Assembly: GCF_001476815.1 (NCBI RefSeq)
Contig: NZ_LDSL01000128.1
Coordinates: forward strand, 1-42,403
Source: Pseudacidovorax intermedius
GTDB taxonomy: Bacteria > Pseudomonadota > Gammaproteobacteria > Burkholderiales > Burkholderiaceae_C
Direction: 5' to 3'
DNA: 42,403 nt
Position numbers and translations under genes: made by a program. This document shows, piece by piece, positions 16,833-24,018 of this stretch (its first letter is position 1; every line of letters begins with the position of its first letter). The notes beneath the pieces are model-generated. The model did not search any database. It saw only the letters and a program-made list of their open reading frames with translations, and was not told the origin of the DNA.

Positions 16833-17666
16833 TTACTTGGCCAGCATGACAGCCAGCGCCGCTTCGCCTTCGCCGGTGGTGGGCATATCCTTGGCCATCT
16901 CCTGGCCCATCCACTTCTTGTACAGGGCATCGAGTTCGCCGCTGGCGATCTTGCGGCCGATGAAGTCGTTGATGTAGGTCATCCACTCACGCTCGCCCGG
17001 GCGCACGGCTGCGCCCTGGTAGTTGCGCGAGATGGGGAACTTGATGGCGTACTTGCCGGCGCCGGCGACCTGGTCGATCGGCGCGATCTGGGTGTTGGAA
17101 GCCCCCACCAGATCCACCTGGCCAGACAGCAGTGCCTGCACGGCGGCTGCGTCGTCGTCGAAGCGCTGGATGGTCGCGCCCGTCTTGGCCTGGGTCACAG
17201 CGGAGTCCTGCACGCTGCCGCGCGGCACACCGATGCGGTAGCTCTTGAGGGAATCCCAGTTGCCAAGCGCCGGCATGCTGGCCTTGCCGATGAGCACGAC
17301 CTCGTTGTAGGAGTACGGACGCGAGAACAGCACGACCTTCTGACGGTCCGGGAATATCGACACCACCGCGGCCAGCACGTCGACCTGACCCGTCAGCAGG
17401 GCCGCGGTGCGGTTGGCCACCGTCACGGGTGTGAAGTCGGCCCTCACGCCCAGGTCCTTGGCCAGCATCTCGGCGAACTCGATGTCGTAGCCCGTGAGCT
17501 TGTTGTTCTTGTCCGTGAAGCCGAACGGCACCTGGGCCACCTGGGCGCCGACCTTGAGCACGCCCGACTTCTTGATGTCGGCAACCTTTTGGGCATGGGC
17601 CGTGCCGGTCAGTGCCGCCATGACGGCCAGGGCAACGGCTGCGCGCCGCGTGATCTTGTGAAGCAT
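16833..17666 (-). CDS. Periplasmic substrate-binding protein of the amino-acid ABC family, altered ligand site
   Basis: 277 aa with a clear signal peptide (MLHKITRRAAVALAVMAALTGTAHAQ). The body follows SBP_bac_3: GVLKVGAQVAQVPFGFTDKNNKLTGYDIEFAEMLAKDLG, then VSIFPDRQKVVLFSRPY, where Arg corresponds to the carboxylate-binding Arg of HisJ (SITEKR). The position of the amino-group-binding Asp (HisJ FQD, GlnH LHD) reads GAS in GQVDLVGASNTQI. That suggests a ligand with a carboxylate but no α-amino group. Given the neighbours, a hydroxy acid such as quinate or shikimate is possible; this is inference. A GTG or other start is not needed; the ATG at 17666 fits. Confidence 0.92.
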   Translation of the reverse strand: MLHKITRRAAVALAVMAALTGTAHAQKVADIKKSGVLKVGAQVAQVPFGFTDKNNKLTGYDIEFAEMLAKDLGVRADFTPVTVANRTAALLTGQVDVLAAVVSIFPDRQKVVLFSRPYSYNEVVLIGKASMPALGNWDSLKSYRIGVPRGSVQDSAVTQAKTGATIQRFDDDAAAVQALLSGQVDLVGASNTQIAPIDQVAGAGKYAIKFPISRNYQGAAVRPGEREWMTYINDFIGRKIASGELDALYKKWMGQEMAKDMPTTGEGEAALAVMLAK

Positions 17667-17717
17667 TCTCAGGTCTCCTGAAGTGGGTGCGGATGTGCCG
17701 CGGTTGGGGTGAAGGGG

Positions 17718-18368
17718 TCAGTTGTTGACGGCGAAGCGTCGTTCCAGGCGCGCGCTGTAGCGCGACAGCGGGAAGCAGATGGCGAAGTAGCACAGGCCGA
17801 CCAGGCCAAACGCCAGCAGCGGCTTGTAGGTGATGCTGGAGACCAACTGGCCCGAACGCGACAGCTCGACGAATCCGATGATGGCGGCCAGAGAGGTGCC
17901 CTTGATCAGTTGCACCAGAAAGCCGACCGTGGGCGCGAACGACATGCGCAGTGCCTGCGGCAGCACGACATAGCGCATGCGGTCGTAGTACCCCAGGCCC
18001 AGCGCATCGGCCGCTTCGGACTGGCCGCGCGCAACCGCCTGGATGCCGCCACGCCAGATCTCGCCCAGGAAGCCGCCCGCGTGCAAGGCCAGGCCCAGGC
18101 CGGCGGCGACCCACAGGTTCACCTTCACGCCCAGCACCGGCAGGCCATAGAACACCAGGAAGAGCTGGAGCAGCAGCGGCGTTCCCTGGAAGAAGTCGAT
18201 GAAGGTCGCGGCCGCGATGCGCAGGCTCTTGATCGGCGCGGTGCGTGCCAGGGCCACGCCCAGGCCGGTCAGCCCGCCCAGACCGAACGCGATCAGCGAC
18301 AGGGCCAGCGTGGCCCAGATGCCGCTGACGATGACCCAGACTTCGGTCAGTGAGAATTCTCGAATCAT
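17718..18368 (-). CDS. ABC transporter permease, PAAT type (first)
   Basis: 216-aa inner-membrane permease of the HisM/GlnP group with about five hydrophobic segments. The coupling-helix region ALHAGGFLGEIWRGGIQAVARGQSEAADALGLGYYDRMRYVVLPQALRMSFAPTVGFLVQLIKGTSLAAIIG is the EAA signature that contacts the ATPase. It starts at ATG 18368, seven bases after the stop of the other permease gene, so the two are certainly cotranscribed and likely form the heterodimeric channel. Confidence 0.93.
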   Translation of the reverse strand: MIREFSLTEVWVIVSGIWATLALSLIAFGLGGLTGLGVALARTAPIKSLRIAAATFIDFFQGTPLLLQLFLVFYGLPVLGVKVNLWVAAGLGLALHAGGFLGEIWRGGIQAVARGQSEAADALGLGYYDRMRYVVLPQALRMSFAPTVGFLVQLIKGTSLAAIIGFVELSRSGQLVSSITYKPLLAFGLVGLCYFAICFPLSRYSARLERRFAVNN

Positions 18369-18375
18369 GGCCGGC

Positions 18376-19044
18376 TCACTTGGTCGGGTAGGAGAAGTAC
18401 ACGCGGTCGATCAGGCGGAACACCGTCGAGAAGATGGTCGACATCGCCAGGTAGAGCAGCGCGGCGACGATGTAAACCTCGAAGCTACGGAAGGTCATTG
18501 AGTCAATGTTCTGGGCCACCGAGGTCAGCTCCTCCGCCGAGATCGAGGACACGATGCTGGTAGTGAGCAGCAGCATCACGAACTGACCGGACAACGCCGG
18601 ATAGATGGTGCGCAGGGCAGGCTTGAGCACGATGGAGACGAAGGTCTGGAATGGGCTCAGGCCGAGCGCTGCACCCGCCTCGAACTGCCCGCGTGGCACC
18701 GATTCGATGCCGGTGCGAATGATCTCCGCCGAGAACGCGCCAAGGTTCAGGCTCAATGCCAGGACGGCAGCAACCATGGGCGTAAGACTGACACCAGCGG
18801 TCGGCAAGCCGAAGAAGATGAACAGCACCTGCACCAGAAATGGCGTGTTCCGGATCACCTCGATGTAGGTCTGCGCCGCCAGGCTGACGGGTTTAAACCC
18901 ACTGCGCTTGCACACTACAGCGGCCAGCCCGATGCCCAGTCCGATCAGCACCGAAATGGCGGACAGACGCAGGGTCAGCCAGCACCCCTCGGCGAATTGC
19001 TCCCAGTACGGCAGCAAGGCTCCGAAATCGAACTTGTATGTCAC
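18376..19044 (-). CDS. ABC transporter permease, PAAT type (second)
   Basis: 222-aa inner-membrane permease, partner of the neighbouring one. It has membrane segments at LTLRLSAISVLIGLGIGLAAV, TPFLVQVLFIFFGLP and ATLYLAMSTIFS-like stretches near the end (VAALLYLAMSTIFSTVF). The EAA loop AFSAEIIRTGIESVPRGQFEAGAALGLSPFQTFVSIVLKPAL is conserved. It is the first gene of the operon; its ATG at 19044 faces the regulatory region shared with the divergent FCD regulator. Confidence 0.93.
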   Translation of the reverse strand: MTYKFDFGALLPYWEQFAEGCWLTLRLSAISVLIGLGIGLAAVVCKRSGFKPVSLAAQTYIEVIRNTPFLVQVLFIFFGLPTAGVSLTPMVAAVLALSLNLGAFSAEIIRTGIESVPRGQFEAGAALGLSPFQTFVSIVLKPALRTIYPALSGQFVMLLLTTSIVSSISAEELTSVAQNIDSMTFRSFEVYIVAALLYLAMSTIFSTVFRLIDRVYFSYPTK

Positions 19045-19144
19045 CCGTCTCTCCTGAACTGCGGCCGCTCGACTGCACCAAAAACCTGTCCCGACGACAG
19101 CGCCTTGGCGCCCACAATACTGTTACCCTCACGCCTGAAGTACG

Positions 19145-19179
19145 GTACCTCAGTCGATCTGGGGCACTGTACCTCAGTC
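19145..19179 (+). promoter_or_regulatory. Two direct copies of GTACCTCAGTC, probable regulator sites
   Basis: Exact 11-base copies at 19145-19155 and 19169-19179, start to start 24 bases. They lie about 100 bases upstream of the permease operon and about 110 bases upstream of the divergent regulator. The same core recurs inverted at 19235-19242. The repeats are plain in the sequence; binding by the FCD regulator is inferred from position. Confidence 0.6.
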
Positions 19180-19183
19180 AAAT

Positions 19184-19199
19184 CACCTCCCCATAGGTG
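19184..19199. promoter_or_regulatory. Inverted repeat CACCT-N6-AGGTG
   Basis: Perfect five-base arms (19184-19188 and 19195-19199) between the direct repeats and the regulator-proximal palindrome. GntR-type proteins bind short palindromes of this size. It may be part of a composite operator. Confidence 0.45.
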
Positions 19200-19234
19200 G
19201 TAACCCGGGAGCAAATCGAGCCCGCATGAATTAG

Positions 19235-19252
19235 TGAGGTACTGAACCTCAG
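19235..19252. promoter_or_regulatory. Inverted repeat GAGGT-N5-ACCTC, probable operator near the regulator start
   Basis: Arms at 19236-19240 and 19246-19250, extending to TGAGGTAC…ACCTCAG. The left arm is the reverse complement of the GTACCTCA core found twice upstream. It lies about 40 bases before the regulator ATG, a position suited to autorepression. Confidence 0.6.
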
Positions 19253-19287
19253 AGTGCTACAGTGGGCTTCAGTCTCGGAAAAGATCT

Positions 19288-20007
19288 ATGGAACCGACCA
19301 GTGACAAGACGGTCCGTCGCCCCCTGCGCCACCAACCCATGGCGCGCGCGCCCACGCTCGTGGCGCGCGTCACGGAACATGTGCGCCGCTGCATCGTGGA
19401 AGGTGAGTGGAAGCTCGGCGAGTACATCTCGGAGGAACGCATCGCGTCGTCCATTGAGGTCAGCCGCACGCCGGTGCGCGAAGCGCTGACCGCCCTGCAG
19501 ATGCAGGGGCTGGTGACCATTCAGCCCCAGCGCGGCACCTTCGTATTCCTGCCGACGCAGGAAGAGGTGGTCGTCCTGTGCGAGTTCCGCAAGATCATGG
19601 AATGCCAGGCCATGTCGCTGTGCATGGAGAAGAGCGCAGCGGCCACGCTGGCGGCGCTGCGGGCGGCCAATGTGGAGATGCAGGCCGCTGCCGCGCGCGG
19701 AGACAGACTCACCTATGGCAAGTCGGATGCGGACTTCCACAACGTCTTCTTCGACAACTGCGGCAACCGCTTCTTCGCCGAGGCCTACTACCTGATGTCC
19801 GGGCGCTTCGATGCGCTGCGCAACTTTTTGTCAGGCAACCTGAGCCGGGCCAACCCCAGCCCAGCCGACGAGCACGAAGACATCATCGACGCGTTCGCCA
19901 GCGGCAAACTCGAGGACACGCAAGCGTTGCTGAGTTCCCATGTCCTCGCCATGAGCGGTCGGTTTGCGACAGCCATGGCCAGTGGCGCTTCCCCGCCTCA
20001 AACCTAG
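19288..20007 (+). CDS. GntR-family transcriptional regulator with FCD ligand domain
   Basis: 239 aa. The winged helix-turn-helix (residues about 22-92) contains GEYISEERIASSIEVSRTPVREALTALQMQGLVTIQPQRGTFV, the GntR hallmark. The helical FCD domain follows, with DADFHNVFFDN and EHEDIIDAFASGKLEDTQALLSSHV supplying the expected metal and ligand residues. FCD regulators usually sense organic or sugar acids. It is divergent from the transporter operon and most likely represses it through the GTACCTCAGTC-type sites in the shared region. ATG 19288 is a good start; a second ATG (MARAPTL) also lies in frame. Confidence 0.93.
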   Translation: MEPTSDKTVRRPLRHQPMARAPTLVARVTEHVRRCIVEGEWKLGEYISEERIASSIEVSRTPVREALTALQMQGLVTIQPQRGTFVFLPTQEEVVVLCEFRKIMECQAMSLCMEKSAAATLAALRAANVEMQAAAARGDRLTYGKSDADFHNVFFDNCGNRFFAEAYYLMSGRFDALRNFLSGNLSRANPSPADEHEDIIDAFASGKLEDTQALLSSHVLAMSGRFATAMASGASPPQT

Positions 20008-20266
20008 CTGTACGCCACCTCGGACCAGCGCTACCGCCAACTGTCTGTTCAATCACATCGCACGACTTTCAGACGCCTTGCCATTGCGGCTGCCACTTTG
20101 GGCCGAGGCCATGTGGAAACACAGGCGATCAAAGCCTGCAGGCGCGGCGGAAGGTCCGTCAGGCAATTTGCGTTTTTCCCCGGATCTCAGGCCGGCTTGA
20201 GCTGGCATGGGCCTTTCTAGTCCCATGTGAAGCGCGTCACGCAAGGTTTGAAGCGCATAAGGCCGC
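20008..20266. other. Gene-free gap between regulator and istB remnant
   Basis: I see no gene, RNA or clear repeat here. It may contain eroded insertion sequence ends belonging to the IS21 remnant. Confidence 0.4.
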
Positions 20267-20590
20267 TCAGAGGTTGATGCGGTGCTCCTTGGCCAGCAAT
20301 CGATCCAGGATGGTATCGGCTATGGTCGGGTCGCCCAGCCAGGCATGCCAGTGCTCCACCTGCAACTGCAACTGCAACTGCAACTGCGTGGTGAGGATCG
20401 TGGCGCGAGCCACAGTACCGGCACGGTCGTCAATGACCCGGCTCGCCGGCTCCAGCGGGGCCCGGGCCCAGTCGTCGAGCACCAGCATCTCGGTGCGCGC
20501 CAGATTCGCCAGCCACGCCGCGAAGCCGCCCTTGCCGTGCAGGATGCGCAGTTGCTCGGCCAGACGCAGCACGCGCAGAAGCCCGGCACG
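20267..20590 (-). pseudogene. istB: IS21-family istB remnant with an expanded hexamer
   Basis: The readable part matches the C-terminal half of the IstB helper ATPase: LRILHGKGGFAAWLANLARTEMLVLDDWARAPLEPASRVIDDRAG, where LVLDDW is Walker B, then ATILTTQL and VEHWHAWLGDPTIADTILDRLLAKEHRINL. The Walker A half and the partner istA are absent, and the middle is shortened. The TSQLP motif is replaced by a run of QL repeats produced by a CTGCAA tandem. It is non-functional and marks an older IS21-type insertion. Confidence 0.8.
20360..20387 (+). repeat. CTGCAA hexamer tandem repeat inside the istB remnant
   Basis: Four full copies plus four bases. The repeat length is a multiple of three, so it lengthens the protein with Gln-Leu pairs and keeps the frame. 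Slippage is the simple explanation. Confidence 0.9.
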
Positions 20591-20786
20591 TGTGGATTGG
20601 CAATCCTTCAGGCTTTCGCCCGCTGACGAACTGCGAAGTTCAGCAGAGCACGTTGGTCGTCCGAGTTAGACGCGTCGCCGACCCTTGACACCAGGCATGA
20701 CAACATCGCTACGAACACGAGCACCGCCTCGGCTCCCTCGCGCACCGGCAGGCACGACCAAGCAAGCGCCCCGACAAAGCAGTCGG

Positions 20787-21653
20787 TCAAGCGATACCCG
20801 CGGCGGTCGCCCGCAGCAGCGCCGGTGCCAACCCGCAGCGCAGCAGCGCAACGACCTCTGCCAGTGGTCGCGGGGCCATTTCGTTCTTTCGGAGAAACGC
20901 CAGCCACAGCGCTTGGCGCGACGGGTCGTTCGCAAACTCATCACTAAGCCCCGAAGGCGGTGAACGCGGCACTTCGGTACCGCGTCGCGTAAAGGTCGCT
21001 GAGATGGCCTTTGCCAGCATGTCGGCGTCCAGGGACTCACGGCTCATCAGCACCGACAGATCCAAATAGTCCTTGAGCCCGGTGTTGGTCATGCCCAGGA
21101 CGGCGATGGCGTGCAGCTTTTCCGCGACGACGGTGTACACCGGATAGGTACGTAGGCGCGGTGCCGGCAGGTCAGCGATCAACACCGGGTACACCGCGTC
21201 CAAAGGGCCGGGCGTAACAGCGTCTCCGAAGCCGACATCGATCTGCGTCTTGCACCGGGCCTTGGCCAGGTCCGCCGCGATCAGGATGCGTGCCCCGGCA
21301 TAGCCTGCATCCTTGCGGATCTCCTCCACCTTGACTGACGCCGGATCGAAATGGATGCCATCGTCCGCCGCCATGGCGGCGATGTCTCGAAAGATCTCAG
21401 CTACCGATCCCAAGTCACTCGCACCGGACCCGAGCAGGTCGGCATCGCGCGTCGCGCGGTGCGGCATGTCGTACCAGAGCGTGAAGAGCAAGGCGCCCTT
21501 TAGCAGGAAGCGATCGGCGTGCGCGGACTGCCAGAGCCGGTACAGCATGCGCTCCAAGGCAAAGCGCACGAGCACTTGGTTGAAGTCCACGCCCTGCGCC
21601 TTGGCGATGTTCAGCAGACGGGCTCGTACCGACGCCGCAAGGTCCTTGCTCAC
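20787..21653 (-). CDS. abiEii: AbiEii/AbiGii-type nucleotidyltransferase toxin
   Basis: 288-aa toxin of a type IV toxin-antitoxin or abortive-infection system. The nucleotidyltransferase core reads LLKGALLFTLWYDMPHRATRDADLLG, with K-G and D-x-D, followed by the third acidic site in QIDVGFGDAVTPGP and the family segment VVAEKLHAIAVLGMTNTGLKDYLDLSVL. Related enzymes add nucleotides to tRNA or bind GTP. It starts at GTG 21653, overlapping the antitoxin stop by four bases, so the pair is translationally coupled. It looks intact. Confidence 0.92.
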   Translation of the reverse strand: MSKDLAASVRARLLNIAKAQGVDFNQVLVRFALERMLYRLWQSAHADRFLLKGALLFTLWYDMPHRATRDADLLGSGASDLGSVAEIFRDIAAMAADDGIHFDPASVKVEEIRKDAGYAGARILIAADLAKARCKTQIDVGFGDAVTPGPLDAVYPVLIADLPAPRLRTYPVYTVVAEKLHAIAVLGMTNTGLKDYLDLSVLMSRESLDADMLAKAISATFTRRGTEVPRSPPSGLSDEFANDPSRQALWLAFLRKNEMAPRPLAEVVALLRCGLAPALLRATAAGIA

Positions 21654-22255
21654 ACGATGGCCTCTAGGTAGGGGCGCATCACGTTAGCGACGCGGCAGAT
21701 CCCGGCGTAGTGCCAAAGCTCGTCTGCCGTGGCCTTCTTCTGTGTCCAGGCATCCCTCAGCGCCTCCAGGGCCACGTCGAGTCCGATCTTGTGGCGATGC
21801 TTAAAGCAGTCTGCCACCGTCTTGGCCACGCCATAGACGCGCAGCGGGACCTGATCGCGTTCCACAATCTCGATGCCGGCTGAATAGGCCTCGCCCGAGA
21901 ACTGGACCATCGTGACGGGGGGATAGTCGATCCGCGGCACATGGCTGCCGCGCGGCATGGCGATCCAGACCTGACGCGGCAGTTGCGTGGTCAGCTCGTG
22001 GAGCTGCAGCGCCGTGAGCAGACAGAACACGGCCCGAGGAACCCGGGCAGCGACGGTTGCCAGGCTCTCGTGCTCGGAACCCGGAGAGTCAGGCAGGCGA
22101 TACAGGCCTCGCCCGACCCGCTCCAGTTGACCCGCAGCGGTCATGCGCGATAGCACCACCCGGGGAGCATCGACGGCATCCAAGTCGCTAGAACGCAGCA
22201 TCCCCTTCCGAGCCAGCAGGTCGAGAACGCGCTGAGCGTGACTATTCGGCAGCAT
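21650..22255 (-). CDS. abiEi: AbiEi-type antitoxin and autorepressor
   Basis: 201 aa. An N-terminal winged helix (AQRVLDLLARKGMLRSSDLDAVDAPRVVLSRMTAAGQLERVGRGLYRL) is followed by the AbiEi antitoxin domain (ATVAARVPRAVFCLLTALQLHELTTQLPRQVWIAMPRGS, GEAYSAGIEIVERDQVPLRVYGVAKTVADCFKHRHKIGLDVALEALRDAW). I chose ATG 22255 since it begins directly before the winged helix; the frame is open to 22342. Family members repress their own operon and block the toxin without binding it tightly. Confidence 0.92.
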   Translation of the reverse strand: MLPNSHAQRVLDLLARKGMLRSSDLDAVDAPRVVLSRMTAAGQLERVGRGLYRLPDSPGSEHESLATVAARVPRAVFCLLTALQLHELTTQLPRQVWIAMPRGSHVPRIDYPPVTMVQFSGEAYSAGIEIVERDQVPLRVYGVAKTVADCFKHRHKIGLDVALEALRDAWTQKKATADELWHYAGICRVANVMRPYLEAIV

Positions 22256-22269
22256 GGCCCAGAGTATGT

Positions 22270-22312
22270 TCCAATTTATCGTCAAATTAAATTTTGCGAC
22301 GTAATTAAGGAA
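22270..22312 (-). promoter_or_regulatory. AT-rich promoter/operator region of the abiE pair
   Basis: A strikingly AT-rich patch just upstream of abiEi, holding AATTT (22273-22277) and AAATT (22284-22288) as an inverted repeat and further TTAATT/AATTA runs. It is the likely promoter and autorepression site. I cannot place −35 and −10 boxes with confidence. Confidence 0.45.
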
Positions 22313-22392
22313 CAACTTGCCAGCGACTTGACAGCAAGTCACCCACCTCTTTCCATGCTAAACGGACAAGTTTCAGCATGACGCCGGAGCAT

Positions 22393-23721
22393 TCACTGCC
22401 CGAGGCTTTCGGATTCAGCGTGATGAACCGGCCGCGCCGGTGGCCGCACGAACTGCTGCACGTTGTCGCGCAGCAGCAACCCCTTCCCAGCTTCCAAGTC
22501 GTCCAGGAAATCGGCCCACTGCTGCACCATCGTCTTGCGCTGCATCAGAAAGGTCGTGCGGTCGTAACTGCCGCCGAGTTCCTCGTCCGACACATGCGCC
22601 AAGTGGTGCTCGATAACGTCCGGCGCCCATCCGAGGTACTCCCGGATCATGGTCCGGGCAGTGGCTCGGAAACCATGGCCTGTGATCTGCTCCTTGGTGT
22701 CGTAACCCATGCTGCGCAGCGCGGCATTGATGGTGTTGTCGCTGATGTAGCGGGTCTTCTCGGAACGACGCGACATACTGCGAAAGACCGGCCCGATCGG
22801 ACCAGTCAACGGAAACAGATCCCGCAGGATCTCTGTTGCCTGGCGCGGCAGCGGCACCAAATGCGCCGGTGTGCGGCTGTCGCGCTTCTGCCATTCGCGC
22901 AACTTCATCTTCTCGGGCGGACAGCGCCACAGCTCATCCTCCAGACGGATGTCCTCCCATTCGGCGAGGCGCAACTGGCCAGGCCGCTGGAAAATCATCG
23001 GTGCCAGCCGCAGGGCGCAGCGCGTGATGAAGGAACCCTTGTAGGAGCGAATGTCCCGCAGCAACCGCCCGAGCTGGACAGGGTCGGTGATGGCGGCATA
23101 GTGCCGGCTGCGCGGCGCCGGAAGGCCGCCGGTGTTCTTGTTGACGAAGTTCCCGGCCGGCTCCAGAGCACCCACGTCGACCGCGTACTGGTACACGTGC
23201 TGCACTGCCTCTCGTACGCGCTGAGCAGTCTCCAAGTTGCCGCGGTCCTTGATCCGGTGCAGGCATCGCACGATCTCGGTCGGGGCGATTTTCTCGATCG
23301 CCCGGTTACCGACCCAGGGGAAGACGTGGATCTCCAGGTGTCGGATGACTTTGTCGGCATAACCGCTCGACCATTGCCTGTCTTTCTTTGCACTGGCGAC
23401 CCACGCACCCGCCAGCAGAGCAAAGGTGTTCAGCGCCGCAACACGCTCCTGCTCCTCACGTTGCCGACGAACCTCCTTGAGGTCCTGTCCACTCGCGCGC
23501 AAGCTACTGGCCTCGTAGGCCTTGGAGCGCGCCTGTGGCAGTGTCACTGCCGGGTACGACCCCAGCCCAAGCTTGACGGTCTTGCCGTCCTTGTCGTAGC
23601 GGTAGATCCAGGCCTTCCCGCTGCTGCGCACGCGCAAGAACAGGTTGTCGCCATCATTGAGGAAGGACTCCTTCGGCCCAGGCTTGGTGGCCTTGATTTG
23701 TGTCTCGCTCAGCAGCCCCAT
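22393..23721 (-). CDS. int: P4-type tyrosine integrase of the island
   Basis: 442-aa site-specific recombinase. The N-terminal DUF4102-type domain (KPGPKESFLNDGDNLFLRVRSSGKAWIYRYDKDGKTVKLGLGSYPAVTLPQAR) recognises arm sites. A core-binding domain follows. Catalytic residues are in FQRPGQLRLAEW (Arg), HGFRATARTM (His, Arg), HHLAH (His) and GSYDRTTF (nucleophilic Tyr). The length is usual for phage P4-like integrases, which typically target tRNA 3' ends. It reads away from the adjacent tRNA-Phe and looks intact. Confidence 0.95.
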   Translation of the reverse strand: MGLLSETQIKATKPGPKESFLNDGDNLFLRVRSSGKAWIYRYDKDGKTVKLGLGSYPAVTLPQARSKAYEASSLRASGQDLKEVRRQREEQERVAALNTFALLAGAWVASAKKDRQWSSGYADKVIRHLEIHVFPWVGNRAIEKIAPTEIVRCLHRIKDRGNLETAQRVREAVQHVYQYAVDVGALEPAGNFVNKNTGGLPAPRSRHYAAITDPVQLGRLLRDIRSYKGSFITRCALRLAPMIFQRPGQLRLAEWEDIRLEDELWRCPPEKMKLREWQKRDSRTPAHLVPLPRQATEILRDLFPLTGPIGPVFRSMSRRSEKTRYISDNTINAALRSMGYDTKEQITGHGFRATARTMIREYLGWAPDVIEHHLAHVSDEELGGSYDRTTFLMQRKTMVQQWADFLDDLEAGKGLLLRDNVQQFVRPPARPVHHAESESLGQ

Positions 23722-23761
23722 CTCGTACCCCGTACCCCCGAAAGGTGTCTTTCACGAGATC

Positions 23762-23771
23762 ACTCTAGAGT
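23762..23771. promoter_or_regulatory. ACTCTAGAGT palindrome upstream of the integrase
   Basis: A perfect 10-base palindrome about 40 bases before the integrase start. It might be an operator or a recombinase arm site. Nothing else supports a specific role. Confidence 0.3.
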
Positions 23772-23860
23772 ACAGCTTGGCGTACGGGCAAACGCGGGAT
23801 GTAACGGGACGACTTGGAACGTTGTGGGCGACATCTCGGAGCCAAGTCCTTGTCGCACAA

Positions 23861-23891
23861 ACAAAAACGCCTAGTCTGGAGGGACTAGGCG
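23861..23891 (-). terminator. Intrinsic terminator of tRNA-Phe
   Basis: Minus-strand hairpin with a perfect 9-bp stem (23868-23876 with 23883-23891) and six-base loop, followed by TTTTT. It lies eight bases after the tRNA 3' end. Probably brought in by the island, replacing the original terminator now at 8531-8562. Confidence 0.85.
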
Positions 23892-23897
23892 TAGGTG

Positions 23898-23922
23898 TTT
23901 GGTGGCCTGGGGCGGAATCGAA
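23898..23922. repeat. Candidate proximal att site within the tRNA-Phe 3' end
   Basis: The last 20 or so bases of tRNA-Phe plus two flanking bases. It matches the element at 8589-8613 with one substitution and two single-base indels in the same orientation. Confidence 0.6.
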
Positions 23923-23975
23923 CCACCGACACGCGGATTTTCAATCCGCTGCTCTACCAACTGAGCTACCGGGCC
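23900..23975 (-). tRNA. tRNA-Phe (GAA)
   Basis: 76 nt with encoded CCA. The anticodon arm GCGGATTGAAAATCCGC gives anticodon GAA. The D arm, T arm (GGTTCGATTCC) and lengths are standard. The acceptor stem is GGCCCGG against CCAGGCC, leaving a C5·A68 mismatch where a G at 68 would pair. That base lies inside the integration target, so recombination with the island end could have introduced it. Confidence 0.97.
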
Positions 23976-24018
23976 TTCAAGGCTTGCCTGACGCGTTGGT
24001 CATCAGGCGAGCCTCAGA

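Larger units (their letters stand above)
8589..23922. mobile_element. Putative genomic island integrated at tRNA-Phe
   Basis: About 15.3 kb bounded by the tRNA-Phe 3' end on the right and a degraded copy of it on the left. A P4-type tyrosine integrase is immediately inside the right border, the usual place in tRNA-targeted islands. Cargo includes two toxin-antitoxin systems near the two ends, IS66 and IS21 material, and an uptake and catabolic operon with a decayed gene. Flanking genes on both sides look like core chromosome. No conjugation or replication genes are present, so it would be an integrative element fixed in place or mobilised by a helper. The left border is the weaker one. Confidence 0.6.

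Noticed and set aside
20360-20387. Tandem hexamers as a possible CRISPR or iteron
   Set aside because: Units are only six bases, contiguous, and sit within an istB coding remnant. No spacers exist, and no CRISPR array is seen anywhere in the window.
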